NCBI GenBank assembly: GCA_021324635.1
Contig: JAJPIS010000029.1
Span: 1-45,749 of the forward strand
Direction of reading: 5' to 3'
From: Gemmatimonadota bacterium
GTDB taxonomy: Bacteria > Gemmatimonadota > Gemmatimonadetes > Gemmatimonadales > Gemmatimonadaceae
DNA: 45,749 bases
Both the position numbers and the translations under genes were made by a program. The notes under the pieces were generated by a model. It ran no database searches and was not told the DNA's origin. It worked only from the letters and a program-made list of their open reading frames with translations. Shown here piece by piece: positions 12,416 through 22,296 of the stretch; within the stretch, counting starts at the first letter, position 1; each line of letters starts with the position of its first letter.

Positions 12416-13756
12416 TCAGGCGACGAGCGTCGCCGGCCGGGCGACGGGGCGCGCGACCGGGCGGCCCATGGAGTCGTACCGGAACCCCAGCTCGACCATC
12501 TTCACCGGATCGTACAGGTTCCGGCCGTCGATCAGGATCGGCTGGCGCAGCGCCTGTCTGATCCGCTGGAAGTCCGGGTGCCGGTACTCGTTCCAGTCGG
12601 TCACGACGACGAGCGCGTCGGCACCGGCGACGGCATCGTAATTGGACTCGACGAACGCCACCCGGTCCCCGAGCCGGCGCCGTGCCTCCTGTGTCGCCAC
12701 CGGGTCGTGGGCACAGACGCGCGCCCCGGCCTCGAGCAGCTCCTCGATCAGGGTCAGCGACGGCGCCTCACGCATGTCGTCCGTCTGCGGCTTGAAGGCG
12801 AGCCCCCACACGGCGATCTGCGTTCCGCGCACGCTGCCGCCCAGCGCGGTCGAGAGCTTCGTGAACAGCCGCCGCTTTTGCCGCTCGTTCACGTCCTCGA
12901 CCGCCTGGAGCACGTCGAGCGGCACACCACATTCCTCGGCGGTCCGGATGAGCGCCTTGACGTCCTTGGGGAAGCACGAACCTCCGTATCCCGGCCCCGG
13001 GAAGAGGAACGACGCGCCGATCCGCGGATCGCTCCCCACGCCCTTGCGGACATGGTCGACGTTCGCGCCCACCCGCTCGCACAGGCTCGCGACCTCGTTC
13101 ATGAAGGAGATGCGCGTCGCCAGCATGGCATTGGCGGCGTACTTCGTCATCTCCGCCGACGGGATATCCATGAAGATGATCGGCTTGCCCGTCCGCACGA
13201 ACGGCGCGTACAGCTCCGCCATCACGCTCCGCGCGTGGTCGGTCTCCACCCCCAGCACGACGCGGTCGGGCTTGAGGAAATCGTCGACCGCGGCCCCCTC
13301 CTTGAGGAACTCCGGGTTGCTGCACAGGTGGAAGGGGTAGCGGGCATGGCGGGCGACGGCGGCGCTGACCTTGGCGGCCGTACCGACCGGCACGGTCGAC
13401 TTGGTGACGACGACCAGCTCCCGGGTCATGTGCCGCCCGATCTGCTCGGCGACCGCCAGCACATGGCGCAGGTCGGCCGACCCATCCTCGTCGGGCGGCG
13501 TGCCCACGGCGATGAAGATCACGCTCGCCGAGGCGACCGCCGCGGGAACGTCGTCGGTGAAGATGAGCCGCTCGTGCTGCTGGTTGCGCTCCACGAGCGG
13601 GGCGAGCCCGGGCTCGTAGATCGGGAGCTGGTTGCGCTTCAATCCTTCGATCTTCCGCCGGTCCACATCCGCGCAGACCACGGAGTTGCCCGTCTCGGCC
13701 AGACATGCTCCGACTACCAGGCCGACGTAGCCCGTGCCAATCACTGAGATGTTCAC
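12416..13756 (-). CDS. ugd: UDP-glucose 6-dehydrogenase
   Basis: Oxidises UDP-glucose twice with NAD to UDP-glucuronate. It starts at a GTG at 13756 with GGGGAA just upstream and reads [20 protein letters not shown], the NAD-binding domain. The motif [13 protein letters not shown] and the catalytic cysteine motif [12 protein letters not shown] are intact. The UDP-binding C-terminal domain contains [17 protein letters not shown]. At 446 residues it is full length. It is distinct from the second nucleotide-sugar dehydrogenase at 18657-20105, which belongs to the UDP-GlcNAc branch. It lies 46 bp after wzc and directly before the decarboxylase. Confidence 0.95.
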   Translation of the reverse strand: MNISVIGTGYVGLVVGACLAETGNSVVCADVDRRKIEGLKRNQLPIYEPGLAPLVERNQQHERLIFTDDVPAAVASASVIFIAVGTPPDEDGSADLRHVLAVAEQIGRHMTRELVVVTKSTVPVGTAAKVSAAVARHARYPFHLCSNPEFLKEGAAVDDFLKPDRVVLGVETDHARSVMAELYAPFVRTGKPIIFMDIPSAEMTKYAANAMLATRISFMNEVASLCERVGANVDHVRKGVGSDPRIGASFLFPGPGYGGSCFPKDVKALIRTAEECGVPLDVLQAVEDVNERQKRRLFTKLSTALGGSVRGTQIAVWGLAFKPQTDDMREAPSLTLIEELLEAGARVCAHDPVATQEARRRLGDRVAFVESNYDAVAGADALVVVTDWNEYRHPDFQRIRQALRQPILIDGRNLYDPVKMVELGFRYDSMGRPVARPVARPATLVA

Positions 13757-13802
13757 GAGTTCCCCGTGTGAGTCAGAACTCCAAGTGCGACAGCAAGTTA
13801 GT

Positions 13803-16253
13803 CTAACGCGGCCGGCCGGGCAAACGTCCGGAGACCTTTCCCCGGAGCCGCCGCCACCGTTTCCCTTGCATGTCGCTTGCCGACTCGGCGCCGTAGAACT
13901 CGTGATAGTAGTAGCCGTACCCGCCGTAGTAGACCCCGCTCCGGAAATTGACGTCGTTCAGGACGGCGCCCAGGATCCGGCCGTTGACGATCCGAAGCTG
14001 GGCCACGGCCCGCTGCACGGCGTCCCGCGCCGTCTTCCCCAGGCGCACGACGACGATCGTGCCGTCGACCAGGGAGGAGATGACCGAGGCGTCGGTCACC
14101 GCCAGCACCGGGGGCGCGTCGATCACGACCATGTCGAAGACGCGGGTCGCCTCCTCCAACACGGCCCGCATCTGCCGTGATCCGAGCAGCTCCGAGGGGT
14201 TGGGGGGGAACTGGCCGCTCGCGAGGACCGAGAGGTTGGGGGCATCGGTGGCCCGCACGGCGTCGCCGAACGGGGTGACGCCGACCAGCACTTCGGTCAG
14301 CCCCGGCGACTGCGGCAGCTCGAAGCTGGTGTTCACCACGGCCCGCCGCAGGTCGGCGTCGATCAACAGGGTGCGCTGCCCCTGCTGCGCGAAGGTCGTA
14401 GCGAGGTTACAGGCGACGGTGGACTTGCCGTCACCCGGGCCGGGGCTCGTCAGCACGATCGTCCGCAGGTCGTGGTGCGCGCGCGCGAACGCCAGGTTGG
14501 TGCGGAGCGACCGGAACGCCTCGGCGATCATCGACTGCGGCTCGACGTGCGAGATGATGCGGAACCGATCGCCCGCCGATCCGCCGAACCGGATCCCGGC
14601 CCCGGCCCGCGGGATCGAGCCCAGGATCGCCAGGCGGAGCCGGTCGCGCACTTCGTCGGGCGTCCGGACCGAGCCGTCCAGGCGGTCGGCGACGGTCGCG
14701 ACCAGCATCCCGAGGAGGAGGCCAATGATGGCCGCCAGGAGCACCGCGCGCTTGCGCTGCGGGGAGACCGGCGTCAGGGGGCGCGTGGCCGGATCGATGA
14801 CCCGCACGCCGCCGGTCTCGCCGCCTTCGCTGATCCGGGCCAGCTGATACTGTCCGAGCAGGTTGTCGTAGCCGGTCTCGCGCGTCTTCACGTTCGCCGT
14901 CAGGCGCGCCTGCTCGGCGACCATCGGCGGATAGTGCTCGCTCTCCCGCCGCAGTTCGGCGACACTGCTGTCGATCGACGCGATCCGGGTGGCGAGGCTC
15001 TGGAGGTACAGCTTGCTCGCGAGCTGGAGGTTCCGCTTGGTGGTCGCGATCGAGCTGTCGAGCGCCTGCATGTCGGCGTTCCGATCATCGCGCGACAGGC
15101 TGAGACGCTGCCGCGCGGTCTCCAACTCGAACCACGTCTGATAGAGACCGGCCACGCTCTTGTTGTGCTCGACGGCATCGGTCGCGACGAGCCGCCGGAG
15201 CTCGTCGTCGCTCGTATCCGTCTGGGCCAACCGGCCGACGAGCGCCAGATACACCTGCTGCTCGACGCTCAGTGCCGAGCGGTCATCCTCCAGCTTGTAC
15301 ACCCGCTTGAACAACTCGGTCTGCTCGTCGGTCACGTCGGACGTCCGGTTCCGCGATTGGAAGTCGCGGAGCGAGTCCTGGCTGCGCTGGAGCGACCGCG
15401 CCTGTTCCTCGAGGCTTTGCGCGATGAACTCGCTCCGCTTGCGCGCCCGGGACTGCGCACCCTCCCGGGCGTAGTCGGCGTAGACCTGCGCCAGCATGTC
15501 CGCCGCCCGCTGCACGCGCACGGGGTCGGGCCCACTGACGGTGATCTCGACGATGTCGGTCTGGGGCAGCACGCGCGTCACGATCGCGCTCCGCAGCTCG
15601 CGCGCCGCAGCGTCGAGCGAGAAGAGCGTCAGCTCCACGCTCGGCTCCCGAACAGGCGGACGGCGTGGAATGACGAGCACGAACGCCCCGACGTCGAGCG
15701 TGTCGCCGTAGCGCGCCGTGCGCCGAACGCCCGGTCCCGCGATCGTATACCCCTCCTGGCCGAACCGGAGCTCGTACCGCCCAGGGAGCGCCTCGCGCCG
15801 GACGACGGGCATCTCCTCACCGACGATCGTGCTGAGCAGCGTGTGCGCCGGCCGCGTCACGTCCAACTGCAACCCCGCCGCGAGCGCGGCCCGTGCGGCG
15901 ACCGTCTGGCTGCGGATCACCTGCTGCTCCGAGACCAGCGGGTCGACCCGGAAGTCGAGCTGCGGGCCGGCCGAGGGGGCGTTGCTGATCGGATTGCCGT
16001 CCCGCTCCACGCGCACGGTGACCGACGACGCGTACACGCGTTGCTCGGCGATCGTGCGCCAGGCGCCGATGCCGACGGTGGCGAGGAAGACGAAGGCCAC
16101 CACCCACCGCTGCCGGACGACCGCGGCGGCGAGGTCCCGGAGCGTTGGCTCGCTGGCCGGCCCGCCGGTCTCCGCGGCCGCACCGGACGCGCCCGCGGCT
16201 CCGCCTCCCGCGGCGGCGGCCGGCGACTCGAGGGACAGACGGACGTCGGTCAC
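13803..16253 (-). CDS. wzc: polysaccharide co-polymerase with tyrosine autokinase domain (Wzc-like)
   Basis: Inner-membrane protein that controls chain length and export of capsule or exopolysaccharide, cycling through autophosphorylation. The GTG start at 16253 lies one base after the wza stop and gives 816 residues. A first membrane segment lies at about 50-65 (WVVAFVFLATVGIGAW). A long periplasmic coiled-coil Wzz/GNVR region follows, then a second membrane segment (AVLLAAIIGLLLGMLVATV). The cytoplasmic BY-kinase domain has Walker A (TSPGPGDGKST), A' (LLIDADLRRAV) and Walker B (MVVIDAPPVL). The C-terminus ends in a tyrosine cluster (SGVYYGGYGYYYHEFYG), the expected phosphorylation tail. The N-terminal 45 residues are Ala/Gly rich. 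Confidence 0.95.
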   Translation of the reverse strand: MTDVRLSLESPAAAAGGGAAGASGAAAETGGPASEPTLRDLAAAVVRQRWVVAFVFLATVGIGAWRTIAEQRVYASSVTVRVERDGNPISNAPSAGPQLDFRVDPLVSEQQVIRSQTVAARAALAAGLQLDVTRPAHTLLSTIVGEEMPVVRREALPGRYELRFGQEGYTIAGPGVRRTARYGDTLDVGAFVLVIPRRPPVREPSVELTLFSLDAAARELRSAIVTRVLPQTDIVEITVSGPDPVRVQRAADMLAQVYADYAREGAQSRARKRSEFIAQSLEEQARSLQRSQDSLRDFQSRNRTSDVTDEQTELFKRVYKLEDDRSALSVEQQVYLALVGRLAQTDTSDDELRRLVATDAVEHNKSVAGLYQTWFELETARQRLSLSRDDRNADMQALDSSIATTKRNLQLASKLYLQSLATRIASIDSSVAELRRESEHYPPMVAEQARLTANVKTRETGYDNLLGQYQLARISEGGETGGVRVIDPATRPLTPVSPQRKRAVLLAAIIGLLLGMLVATVADRLDGSVRTPDEVRDRLRLAILGSIPRAGAGIRFGGSAGDRFRIISHVEPQSMIAEAFRSLRTNLAFARAHHDLRTIVLTSPGPGDGKSTVACNLATTFAQQGQRTLLIDADLRRAVVNTSFELPQSPGLTEVLVGVTPFGDAVRATDAPNLSVLASGQFPPNPSELLGSRQMRAVLEEATRVFDMVVIDAPPVLAVTDASVISSLVDGTIVVVRLGKTARDAVQRAVAQLRIVNGRILGAVLNDVNFRSGVYYGGYGYYYHEFYGAESASDMQGKRWRRLRGKVSGRLPGRPR

Positions 16254-16254
16254 G

Positions 16255-17004
16255 TCAGTGATGGGAGATCTGCGCGAGGGTGACGATCGACAGGGCGAGG
16301 CCCGCCAGCGTCGCCGCCAGGCCGATGTTCTCGCGGGAGAAGATGGATCGGCGCTCCGGCAGGTAGACGACGTCGTTGGAGTAGAGCGCGACGCGTCCGG
16401 CCGCGCTGCCCCCGAGCGCGCTCTGCAAGTCGATCGTGAAGGCGCGATTGTCACGCACGACCTGCGCGCGGCGCAGATTCGCGCGGTCGGTCGGCCCCCC
16501 GGCGAGCGTCAGGAGCTGGATCACGCTCACTCCCGGGTCGACCGGGTAGAGCCCGGGCGCGCGCACCTGCCCCAGCACCGACACCCGGATGAGCGGCTGC
16601 ACGGCAAGCTCCGGCGTCCGAAAGCCCCGCGCCCGCAGGGCCTCGACGAGCCGGTCCTGGACCTGCACCGGATCGAGCCCGGCCGCCCGCACCACCCCGA
16701 GCCCCGGGATCTGCACGTTCCCCTGGGCGTCGATCAGGTACTGGCCACTGAGCTCCGAGTCGCGATAGACGCGGATCTTGAGGAGGTCACCCGAGCGGAG
16801 TGTGCCGGTCGGTCGAACGATCGTATCACCGGTCGCCGCCGGCTGTCCCTGGGGCGCGCCCTGCGCCGCGGCGCCCCTCGCCAGGATGGTCCCGGGGCCA
16901 GCCGCCACGACCGCGGACAGGAAGGTCAGCGTCGCCGCGCGCCGAAGAGCGCGGACCGGGGGCCCGGCGGGCCAGGGCGGGCAATCAGGGATAGCGAAAC
17001 GCAT
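16255..17004 (-). CDS. polysaccharide export protein (Wza/SLBB family)
   Basis: Periplasmic or outer-membrane component through which the polysaccharide leaves the cell. The signal-like N-terminus (RAATLTFLSAVVAAGPG) precedes a Poly_export domain (TLRSGDLLKIRVYRDSELSG, then YLIDAQGNVQIPGLGVV). An SLBB domain follows (VSVLGQVRAPGLYPVDPG, then VIQLLTLAGGPTDRANLR). The protein ends with a hydrophobic helix (NIGLAATLAGLALSIVTLAQ), consistent with a transmembrane anchor. No lipobox cysteine is evident, unlike classical Wza. At 249 residues it is shorter than E. coli Wza (379) and has one SLBB unit. It overlaps the end of wzi by 20 bp and abuts wzc. Confidence 0.9.
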   Translation of the reverse strand: MRFAIPDCPPWPAGPPVRALRRAATLTFLSAVVAAGPGTILARGAAAQGAPQGQPAATGDTIVRPTGTLRSGDLLKIRVYRDSELSGQYLIDAQGNVQIPGLGVVRAAGLDPVQVQDRLVEALRARGFRTPELAVQPLIRVSVLGQVRAPGLYPVDPGVSVIQLLTLAGGPTDRANLRRAQVVRDNRAFTIDLQSALGGSAAGRVALYSNDVVYLPERRSIFSRENIGLAATLAGLALSIVTLAQISHH

Positions 17005-18658
17005 ATGTCACGGCGAGTTGGGCCCGGACGTAGGTCGTGGCGGCGAGTGGCAGATTGTTCGCCCCGCGGATCCGCGCGACGGCGACGCTGCCGGTCACCG
17101 GCATGATCGGGGTGAGGATCTGCATCGAGACATCGCCGATCGCCGCGGTCTGGGCGGGGCGCCCGGCGAGGGCGGTCGGAAAGGGCTCGCCGACGTGGCG
17201 GGCGGCCGACTGCCCCGGCCGTTCATCGATCCGTTGGAGCCCGCGCCGCCAGACGCCGGCGTCGGCGGCCAGCCGGAGCCATCCGGTCGGAAAGAGGTCG
17301 GCGGCCACGCGCGCGTAATCTGCGTCGGGTCCGAGGGCGGACCCGAGGGGCACGTTGTACTGCTGGTACACTTCGCTGTAGTACCCGCGCATGTAGGTGT
17401 AACTGTCGATGCGCTGGTACTCCACGGCGAGGGTTGCCGGGAGCGGCAGCGGGACCGGCGCCGCGAGGACGAGGTCGTAGCCAAGTTGGTCCGGCGTGTC
17501 GAGTCGACGCGCCGCATCGACCTGAATGTCATCGATCAGCAGCTCGGCGGACGCCGTGATCGGGCCGAGTCGTGTCCTCGCCGCGGCGAACGCGGTGAGA
17601 TTGTCACGCGCGTCGTCGCCGGTCCGCCCGCTGTCGTGCTGCGTGATCTGGTAGGGAATGAAGGGATTGAGATAGTAGAAGTCGACCGTCGCCGACCCAC
17701 GCGAGAGGAGCGCGGTCTCGCCGGCGGTCAGCTCGAAGGCACGGCCCGGCCGCCAGGTGATGCTGTGCCCCGCGATGTAGCGGTAGACGCGCTGCGGGCC
17801 GATGGTCGACGTGAGGCCGTCGCGTGCCGAGTCCAGCACGACGTCGTCCAACGACCCGAACAGCGCGCGCCCCTCGACGTGGGCCGTGTGAAAGGCCGCG
17901 GCCACCCGATCGATCGGCGGCCCGTTGGCGGAGAGGATCTGGGAGTCGTTCCCCTCCCCCAGCCACGCTTCCGGCCCGCGGCCCAGGGTGAAGGTGAAGA
18001 CTCCCGCCCGCGCGGTGACGTACGCCTCGCTGAAGTCGAGCACGCCCGCCGACCGCCGGAGCGGTCGTGCCCGCGCCGTCGGGTCGTTGCGGACATTGCT
18101 CTCGCCGTACCCGTCGACCACGACGGCGACCCGGTCGCCGGCCGCGTAGGTGACCCGCCCGTGGACGATGCCGACGGCCGGGGGGTCGCCAGCGGCCCTC
18201 GCCCGCACGTCGTTCCAGAACGGCACGAACTCGCCGTTCGAGAGCGCCGTGCCCCGCATGGTGACCGCCCCTCCGAGGCGGATCCCATCGCCGGAGTCGG
18301 CCCGGAGTGTCCCGCGACCCTGCCCGACGAATCGGCGCGCGAGCGCCGTCAGGATCGGCCCGTCGCACGCCGGCTGCCCACGCGCGGCGACGATCGCCGC
18401 CCGCACGAGCCGCACGTCGTACGGCCGGTCGACGGAGACCCGGGCCGCCGCACAGCCACCCCGCTCGAGGGCCGCGAGCTGCTCGTACGCCGGGTCGGCG
18501 AGCGGGAGCGCGGCGAGCGGCGCCTGCGCGCCGGCGGCGGGCGGTACGCCGATGGCGGCCACCCAGATGATCAGACACCCGAGCGATGTCGCGAGGCCCG
18601 GTCGTCCGCCGCGGGGCCCACACCGCGCCGCGAGGCGTCCGGCCGGCGCGGCGTGGTC
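16985..18658 (-). CDS. capsule assembly protein Wzi family, start uncertain
   Basis: Outer-membrane beta-barrel-type protein of the Wzi family, which helps anchor or assemble capsular polysaccharide. Recognisable parts are HSITWRPGRAFELTAGETA, FYYLNPFIPYQITQHDSG, the aromatic EYQRIDSYTYMRGYYSE segment and a C-terminal strand ending in an aromatic-proline pair (AVTYAFRYP). The export signal appears to be RRGRPGL-type basic residues, then SLGCLIIWVAAIGVPPAAGAQ. Upstream of that signal there is no ATG, GTG or TTG in frame until 18835 (TTG) or 18958, both deep inside the previous gene; the only nearer one is a GTG at 18562, inside the signal. The 5' boundary given is simply the end of wbpA. A rare start codon or a sequence error is possible. 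Confidence 0.75.
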   Translation of the reverse strand, partial: DHAAPAGRLAARCGPRGGRPGLATSLGCLIIWVAAIGVPPAAGAQAPLAALPLADPAYEQLAALERGGCAAARVSVDRPYDVRLVRAAIVAARGQPACDGPILTALARRFVGQGRGTLRADSGDGIRLGGAVTMRGTALSNGEFVPFWNDVRARAAGDPPAVGIVHGRVTYAAGDRVAVVVDGYGESNVRNDPTARARPLRRSAGVLDFSEAYVTARAGVFTFTLGRGPEAWLGEGNDSQILSANGPPIDRVAAAFHTAHVEGRALFGSLDDVVLDSARDGLTSTIGPQRVYRYIAGHSITWRPGRAFELTAGETALLSRGSATVDFYYLNPFIPYQITQHDSGRTGDDARDNLTAFAAARTRLGPITASAELLIDDIQVDAARRLDTPDQLGYDLVLAAPVPLPLPATLAVEYQRIDSYTYMRGYYSEVYQQYNVPLGSALGPDADYARVAADLFPTGWLRLAADAGVWRRGLQRIDERPGQSAARHVGEPFPTALAGRPAQTAAIGDVSMQILTPIMPVTGSVAVARIRGANNLPLAATTYVRAQLAVTYAFRYP

Positions 18659-20105
18659 AGCCGGATGAGGAGAGAGAGACGATCCGCGCCCGCGGCCGAA
18701 CGACGCGCGCGGTCGCGTTGCGGGTGTCGACGACGACGGGGGCGTGGTCCACCACGAGCTGGTAGTCGACGTCGCTGTGGTCGGTGACGATGACGGCGAC
18801 GTCGCTCCGCGCGAGCTCCTCGGCGGTGAGGGCAACGCCGCGCCGAGCGTGTCCGTCCTCGGTGAATGTCGGGATGTAGGGATCGTGGTACACGACGAGC
18901 GCGCCTCGCCCCTCGAGGAGCCGGATGACGTCGAGCGCGGGGCTCTCGCGGATGTCATCGATGTTGCGCTTGTAGGCGACGCCGATCACGAGGACGCGAC
19001 TCCCTTTCACGGCCTTGCACACGTCGTTCAACGCGTGGGCCACCTTCTCGACCACGAAGTCCGGCATCTGGCTGTTGATCTCGCTCGCCACGTCGATGAA
19101 GCGCGTCCGGTAGTTCAGGGTGCGCATCTTCCACGCGAGGTAGTGCGGGTCGAGCGGGATGCAGTGGCCGCCGATGCCGGGGCCGGGGGTGAAGCGCATG
19201 AAGCCGAAGGGCTTGGTGGCCGCCGCGTCGATCACTTCCCAGACGTTGACGCCGAGGCGATCGCAGACGATCGCCATCTCGTTCACGAGCCCGATGTTGA
19301 CCGAGCGGAACGTGTTTTCCAACAGCTTCACCAGCTCCGCCGCTTCGGGCGACGAGACCGCGACCACCGACTCGATGCATGTGCCGTAGAGTGCGGCCGC
19401 CACCCGGAGGCACGCGGGCGTGATGCCGCCCACGACCTTAGGTGTGTTCCGCGTGTTGAACCGCTCGTTCCCCGGATCGACCCGCTCGGGGCTGAAGGCG
19501 AGGAAAATGTCCCGCCCGACGGTCAGCCCTCGGCGCTCGAACTTCGGTTGCACGAGCTCCCGGGTCGTTCCCGGATAGGTCGTGCTCTCCAGGACGACCA
19601 AGGTGCCGGGTCGGCAATGCAACGCTATAGTATCGGTCGCCTTGTCGACGTAGCTCATATCCGGGTCGCGGGTCTTCACGAGCGGGGTCGGGACGGCGAT
19701 CGAGACGGCGTCGACCTCGCCCAGACGACCGGCGTCGGTGGTGGCCGTGAGGGCCCCCCGCTCGACGAGGGTCGCGACGTCCGCCGACGGCACGTCCTGG
19801 ATGTGCGACCGGCCCGCCGACAGGTGCTCGACGACACGGCGGCTGACGTCATAGCCGACGACCCGGAACCCGGCCCGCGCAAACTCCACCGCCAGTGGGA
19901 GCCCGACGTACCCCAGTCCGACGACGCCGATGACGGCGCTCCGGTCCCCGACCCGGTCGATGAGCTGGCGCTCGTAGTCGGGCGCCGGGCCCTCGGCGTG
20001 GCTCCGAGGAGACGCGGAAGGCGACACGGCGGGGGCCGGCGGCGGGGCGGGAGCCGCCGGGGAGCGGGAGGAGCGGGAGGAGCGGGGAGAGGCAGGTCGG
20101 GTCAT
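18657..20105 (-). CDS. wbpA: UDP-N-acetylglucosamine 6-dehydrogenase (WbpA-like)
   Basis: Nucleotide-sugar dehydrogenase that oxidises C6 of UDP-GlcNAc, the first step toward UDP-2,3-diacetamido-2,3-dideoxy-glucuronate. The Rossmann motif is GVVGLGYVGLPLAVEFARAG, followed by AVPTPL, VVLESTTYPGTT and AFSPERVDPG. The catalytic motif GPGIGGHCIPLDPHYLAWK is characteristic of the WbpA/WecC branch rather than UDP-glucose dehydrogenase. The first 40 residues are low complexity (Ser/Arg then Ala/Pro) and include a 9-bp tandem repeat at 20061-20087. The true functional start may therefore be nearer residue 40. It overlaps wbpE by 4 bp (ATGA). Assignment to WbpA over WecC rests on its wbpE, wbpB and wbpD neighbours. 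Confidence 0.9.
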   Translation of the reverse strand: MTRPASPRSSRSSRSPAAPAPPPAPAVSPSASPRSHAEGPAPDYERQLIDRVGDRSAVIGVVGLGYVGLPLAVEFARAGFRVVGYDVSRRVVEHLSAGRSHIQDVPSADVATLVERGALTATTDAGRLGEVDAVSIAVPTPLVKTRDPDMSYVDKATDTIALHCRPGTLVVLESTTYPGTTRELVQPKFERRGLTVGRDIFLAFSPERVDPGNERFNTRNTPKVVGGITPACLRVAAALYGTCIESVVAVSSPEAAELVKLLENTFRSVNIGLVNEMAIVCDRLGVNVWEVIDAAATKPFGFMRFTPGPGIGGHCIPLDPHYLAWKMRTLNYRTRFIDVASEINSQMPDFVVEKVAHALNDVCKAVKGSRVLVIGVAYKRNIDDIRESPALDVIRLLEGRGALVVYHDPYIPTFTEDGHARRGVALTAEELARSDVAVIVTDHSDVDYQLVVDHAPVVVDTRNATARVVRPRARIVSLSSSG

Positions 20106-21217
20106 GGGCGGTAGAAGGCGCGCACGGCGTCGATCACTTCGTCCTGCTGGGCGCGTGTGAGCTCGGGGTACACGGGAAGCGACAGGACCTCACCCGCCGC
20201 CCGCTCGGCCTCCGGCAACTGGCCGGCACGGTACCCGAGATAGACGAAGCAGGGCTGAAGGTGCAATGGGACGGGATAGTAGATCGCCGTGCCGATGTGC
20301 CGGGCGGTGAGGTGCGCCTGGAGCGCGTCCCGGCGCTCGGCGCGGATGGTGTACTGGTTGAAGATCGATTCGTTCTCCGGCGCGACGACGGGCGGGCAGA
20401 CGTGCGGCGCCAGCTCGGCGAACGCAGCCGAGTAGTACGCGGCGTGCGCCCGCCGCCGCGCGCTCCACTCCGCGAGGTGCGGCAGCTTCGCGCCGAGCAC
20501 GGCCGCCTGGAGGGCATCGAGCCGTGAGTTGTAGCCGACCTCGTCGTGAATGTACGTCTTCACGCCGCCGTGGGTCCGGAGGCGCAGCAGCCGGCGGTAG
20601 AGCCCCTCGTTCTGGGTGAGCATCATCCCGCCGTCGCCGTACGCCCCGAGGTTCTTGGAGGGGAAGAAGCTCAGCGTGCCGATGGCCACCGCCTCGCCGG
20701 CCATCCGCCACTCGCCGTCGATCGATCGGCGGGCACCGATCGATTGGGCCGCATCCTCGATCTGCGGGACGCCCGGCGCCGCGGCCGCGATCCGCTCGAG
20801 TGCGGCCATCTGCCCGAAGAGATCGACCGGGATGATCGCCCGGGTCCGTGGCGTGACGGCCGCCGCGACCCGCTCGGGGTCGATGTTGAAGGTGACGGGA
20901 TCGATATCGACGAAGACCGGCGTGGCGCCGGCGTTGTGGATCGTCCCCGCGGTCGCGAAGAAGGTGAAGGGCGTCGTGATGACCTCGTCGCCCGGCCCGA
21001 CGTCGAGCGCGCGGAGGGCGAGGAGGAGCGCGTCGGTCCCGCTCGCGCAACCGACGGCGAACCGCGTGTGCGAGAGCGCCGCGATGTCTCGCTCGAGCCG
21101 ACTGACCGGCTCGCCCAGGATGAACGTCTGGGCGTCGACCACCTCCATCATCGCCCGGAGGACACCGTCCTTGATGGCCGCGTGCTGCGCGCGCAGGTCG
21201 AGTAAAGGAACCGCCAT
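20102..21217 (-). CDS. wbpE: DegT/DnrJ/EryC1/StrS aminotransferase (WbpE-like)
   Basis: PLP-dependent sugar aminotransferase, predicted to put the 3-amino group on the 3-keto sugar made by the neighbouring oxidoreductase. It begins MAVPLLDLRAQHAAIKDGV with an ATG at 21217. The PLP pocket is visible: GCASGTDALLLALRAL, TPFTFFATAGTI, EDAAQSIGA and the lysine motif TLSFFPSKNLGAYGDGG. The 371-residue length is normal. It lies 32 bp after wbpB and shares a 4-bp overlap with wbpA. The exact sugar is inferred from the four-gene set rather than from residues unique to WbpE. Confidence 0.92.
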   Translation of the reverse strand: MAVPLLDLRAQHAAIKDGVLRAMMEVVDAQTFILGEPVSRLERDIAALSHTRFAVGCASGTDALLLALRALDVGPGDEVITTPFTFFATAGTIHNAGATPVFVDIDPVTFNIDPERVAAAVTPRTRAIIPVDLFGQMAALERIAAAAPGVPQIEDAAQSIGARRSIDGEWRMAGEAVAIGTLSFFPSKNLGAYGDGGMMLTQNEGLYRRLLRLRTHGGVKTYIHDEVGYNSRLDALQAAVLGAKLPHLAEWSARRRAHAAYYSAAFAELAPHVCPPVVAPENESIFNQYTIRAERRDALQAHLTARHIGTAIYYPVPLHLQPCFVYLGYRAGQLPEAERAAGEVLSLPVYPELTRAQQDEVIDAVRAFYRP

Positions 21218-21249
21218 GACGAGGTCGCCCGGAAGAGGTCAGGGGTCGA

Positions 21250-22296
21250 TCAGATCCGAGCCCGGAGCGGGAGCGGCACCTCCCGACCCGACTTGGCCGA
21301 TTCGTAGATCCCGAGGATGAGCTCCAACGATTTGCGTCCCGCTCGGCCGTCGGTGTCGGGTTTGGCCTCCCCGCGCAGGACGGCGAGCACGTTGCGATAG
21401 TACGCCTCGTGCCCGAACCCGTAGACCGTCGGTGGGTTGGTGTTCACCGCGTCGACGAGCTTGTCGTCGTCGTCGTAGGCCGCGAACGACCAGTGCTCGA
21501 TGCGGTTGACGGCCGTCCCGCCGATCTTCACCGTCCCGGTCTCGCCCAGGATCGTGATCGAGCCCTCGAAGTTTCGAGGGTAGGTCAGCATCGTGACTTC
21601 GATGCACCCGAGCGCGCCCGAGCGGAACTTCAGCACGGCGACCCCCGAGTCCTCGGTCTCGATACGGCGGGCCAGGGTGGCCGTCTTGGCCACCACGCTC
21701 TCCACCGGGCCCACCAGCCACTGGATCAGATCGACGTAATGCGACGCCTGATTCATGAAGGCGCCGCCGTCGAACTCCCAGGTGCCGCGCCACGGCGCCT
21801 GGTCGTAATACTCCTGCGGCCTGGCCCACCGCACGGTGCAGTTGGCCATGTAGATGCGTCCGAAGCGTCCCTTGTCGACCGCGCGCCGGAGGAGCTGCAC
21901 GGTGGCGTTGAGTCGGTTCTGCTTCACGACGAAGAGGAAGACGCCGGCCGCGTCACAGGCATGCACGAGATCATCCGCCGCCGAGAGCGTGATCGCCATC
22001 GGCTTCTCGACGATCACGTGCTTGCCGGCGGCCGCCGCGAGCATCCCCTGCTCGGGGTGCATGCCGGAGGGCGTGGCGATGGTGACGATCTCGCACGGGG
22101 CGTGGGCGAGCATCTCCTCGTACGACCGGAACCAGGGCACGCCCTGCTGCTCGCCGGCCGCGCGCGCACGGTCGGCATCGACGTCGCAGACGGCGCTCAG
22201 CGTGAGCCCCGGCACCTTGGCCAGCGCCTCGAAGTGATTGCGGCTGATGCGGCCGCACCCGACGAGCGCGACCCGGAAGGTCGCTGGCCCGCTCAC
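21250..22296 (-). CDS. wbpB: Gfo/Idh/MocA oxidoreductase (WbpB-like)
   Basis: NAD-linked dehydrogenase predicted to oxidise C3 of the UDP-GlcNAc-uronate so that WbpE can aminate it. I chose the GTG at 22296 ([20 protein letters not shown]) because it overlaps the wbpD stop as GTGA and gives 348 residues. The cofactor domain contains [16 protein letters not shown] and the conserved [12 protein letters not shown]. The substrate domain has [20 protein letters not shown], with the family's conserved His in an active-site helix. A longer open frame upstream is an artefact of reading through wbpD. Neighbours on both sides complete the pathway. Confidence 0.91.
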   Translation of the reverse strand: MSGPATFRVALVGCGRISRNHFEALAKVPGLTLSAVCDVDADRARAAGEQQGVPWFRSYEEMLAHAPCEIVTIATPSGMHPEQGMLAAAAGKHVIVEKPMAITLSAADDLVHACDAAGVFLFVVKQNRLNATVQLLRRAVDKGRFGRIYMANCTVRWARPQEYYDQAPWRGTWEFDGGAFMNQASHYVDLIQWLVGPVESVVAKTATLARRIETEDSGVAVLKFRSGALGCIEVTMLTYPRNFEGSITILGETGTVKIGGTAVNRIEHWSFAAYDDDDKLVDAVNTNPPTVYGFGHEAYYRNVLAVLRGEAKPDTDGRAGRKSLELILGIYESAKSGREVPLPLRARI

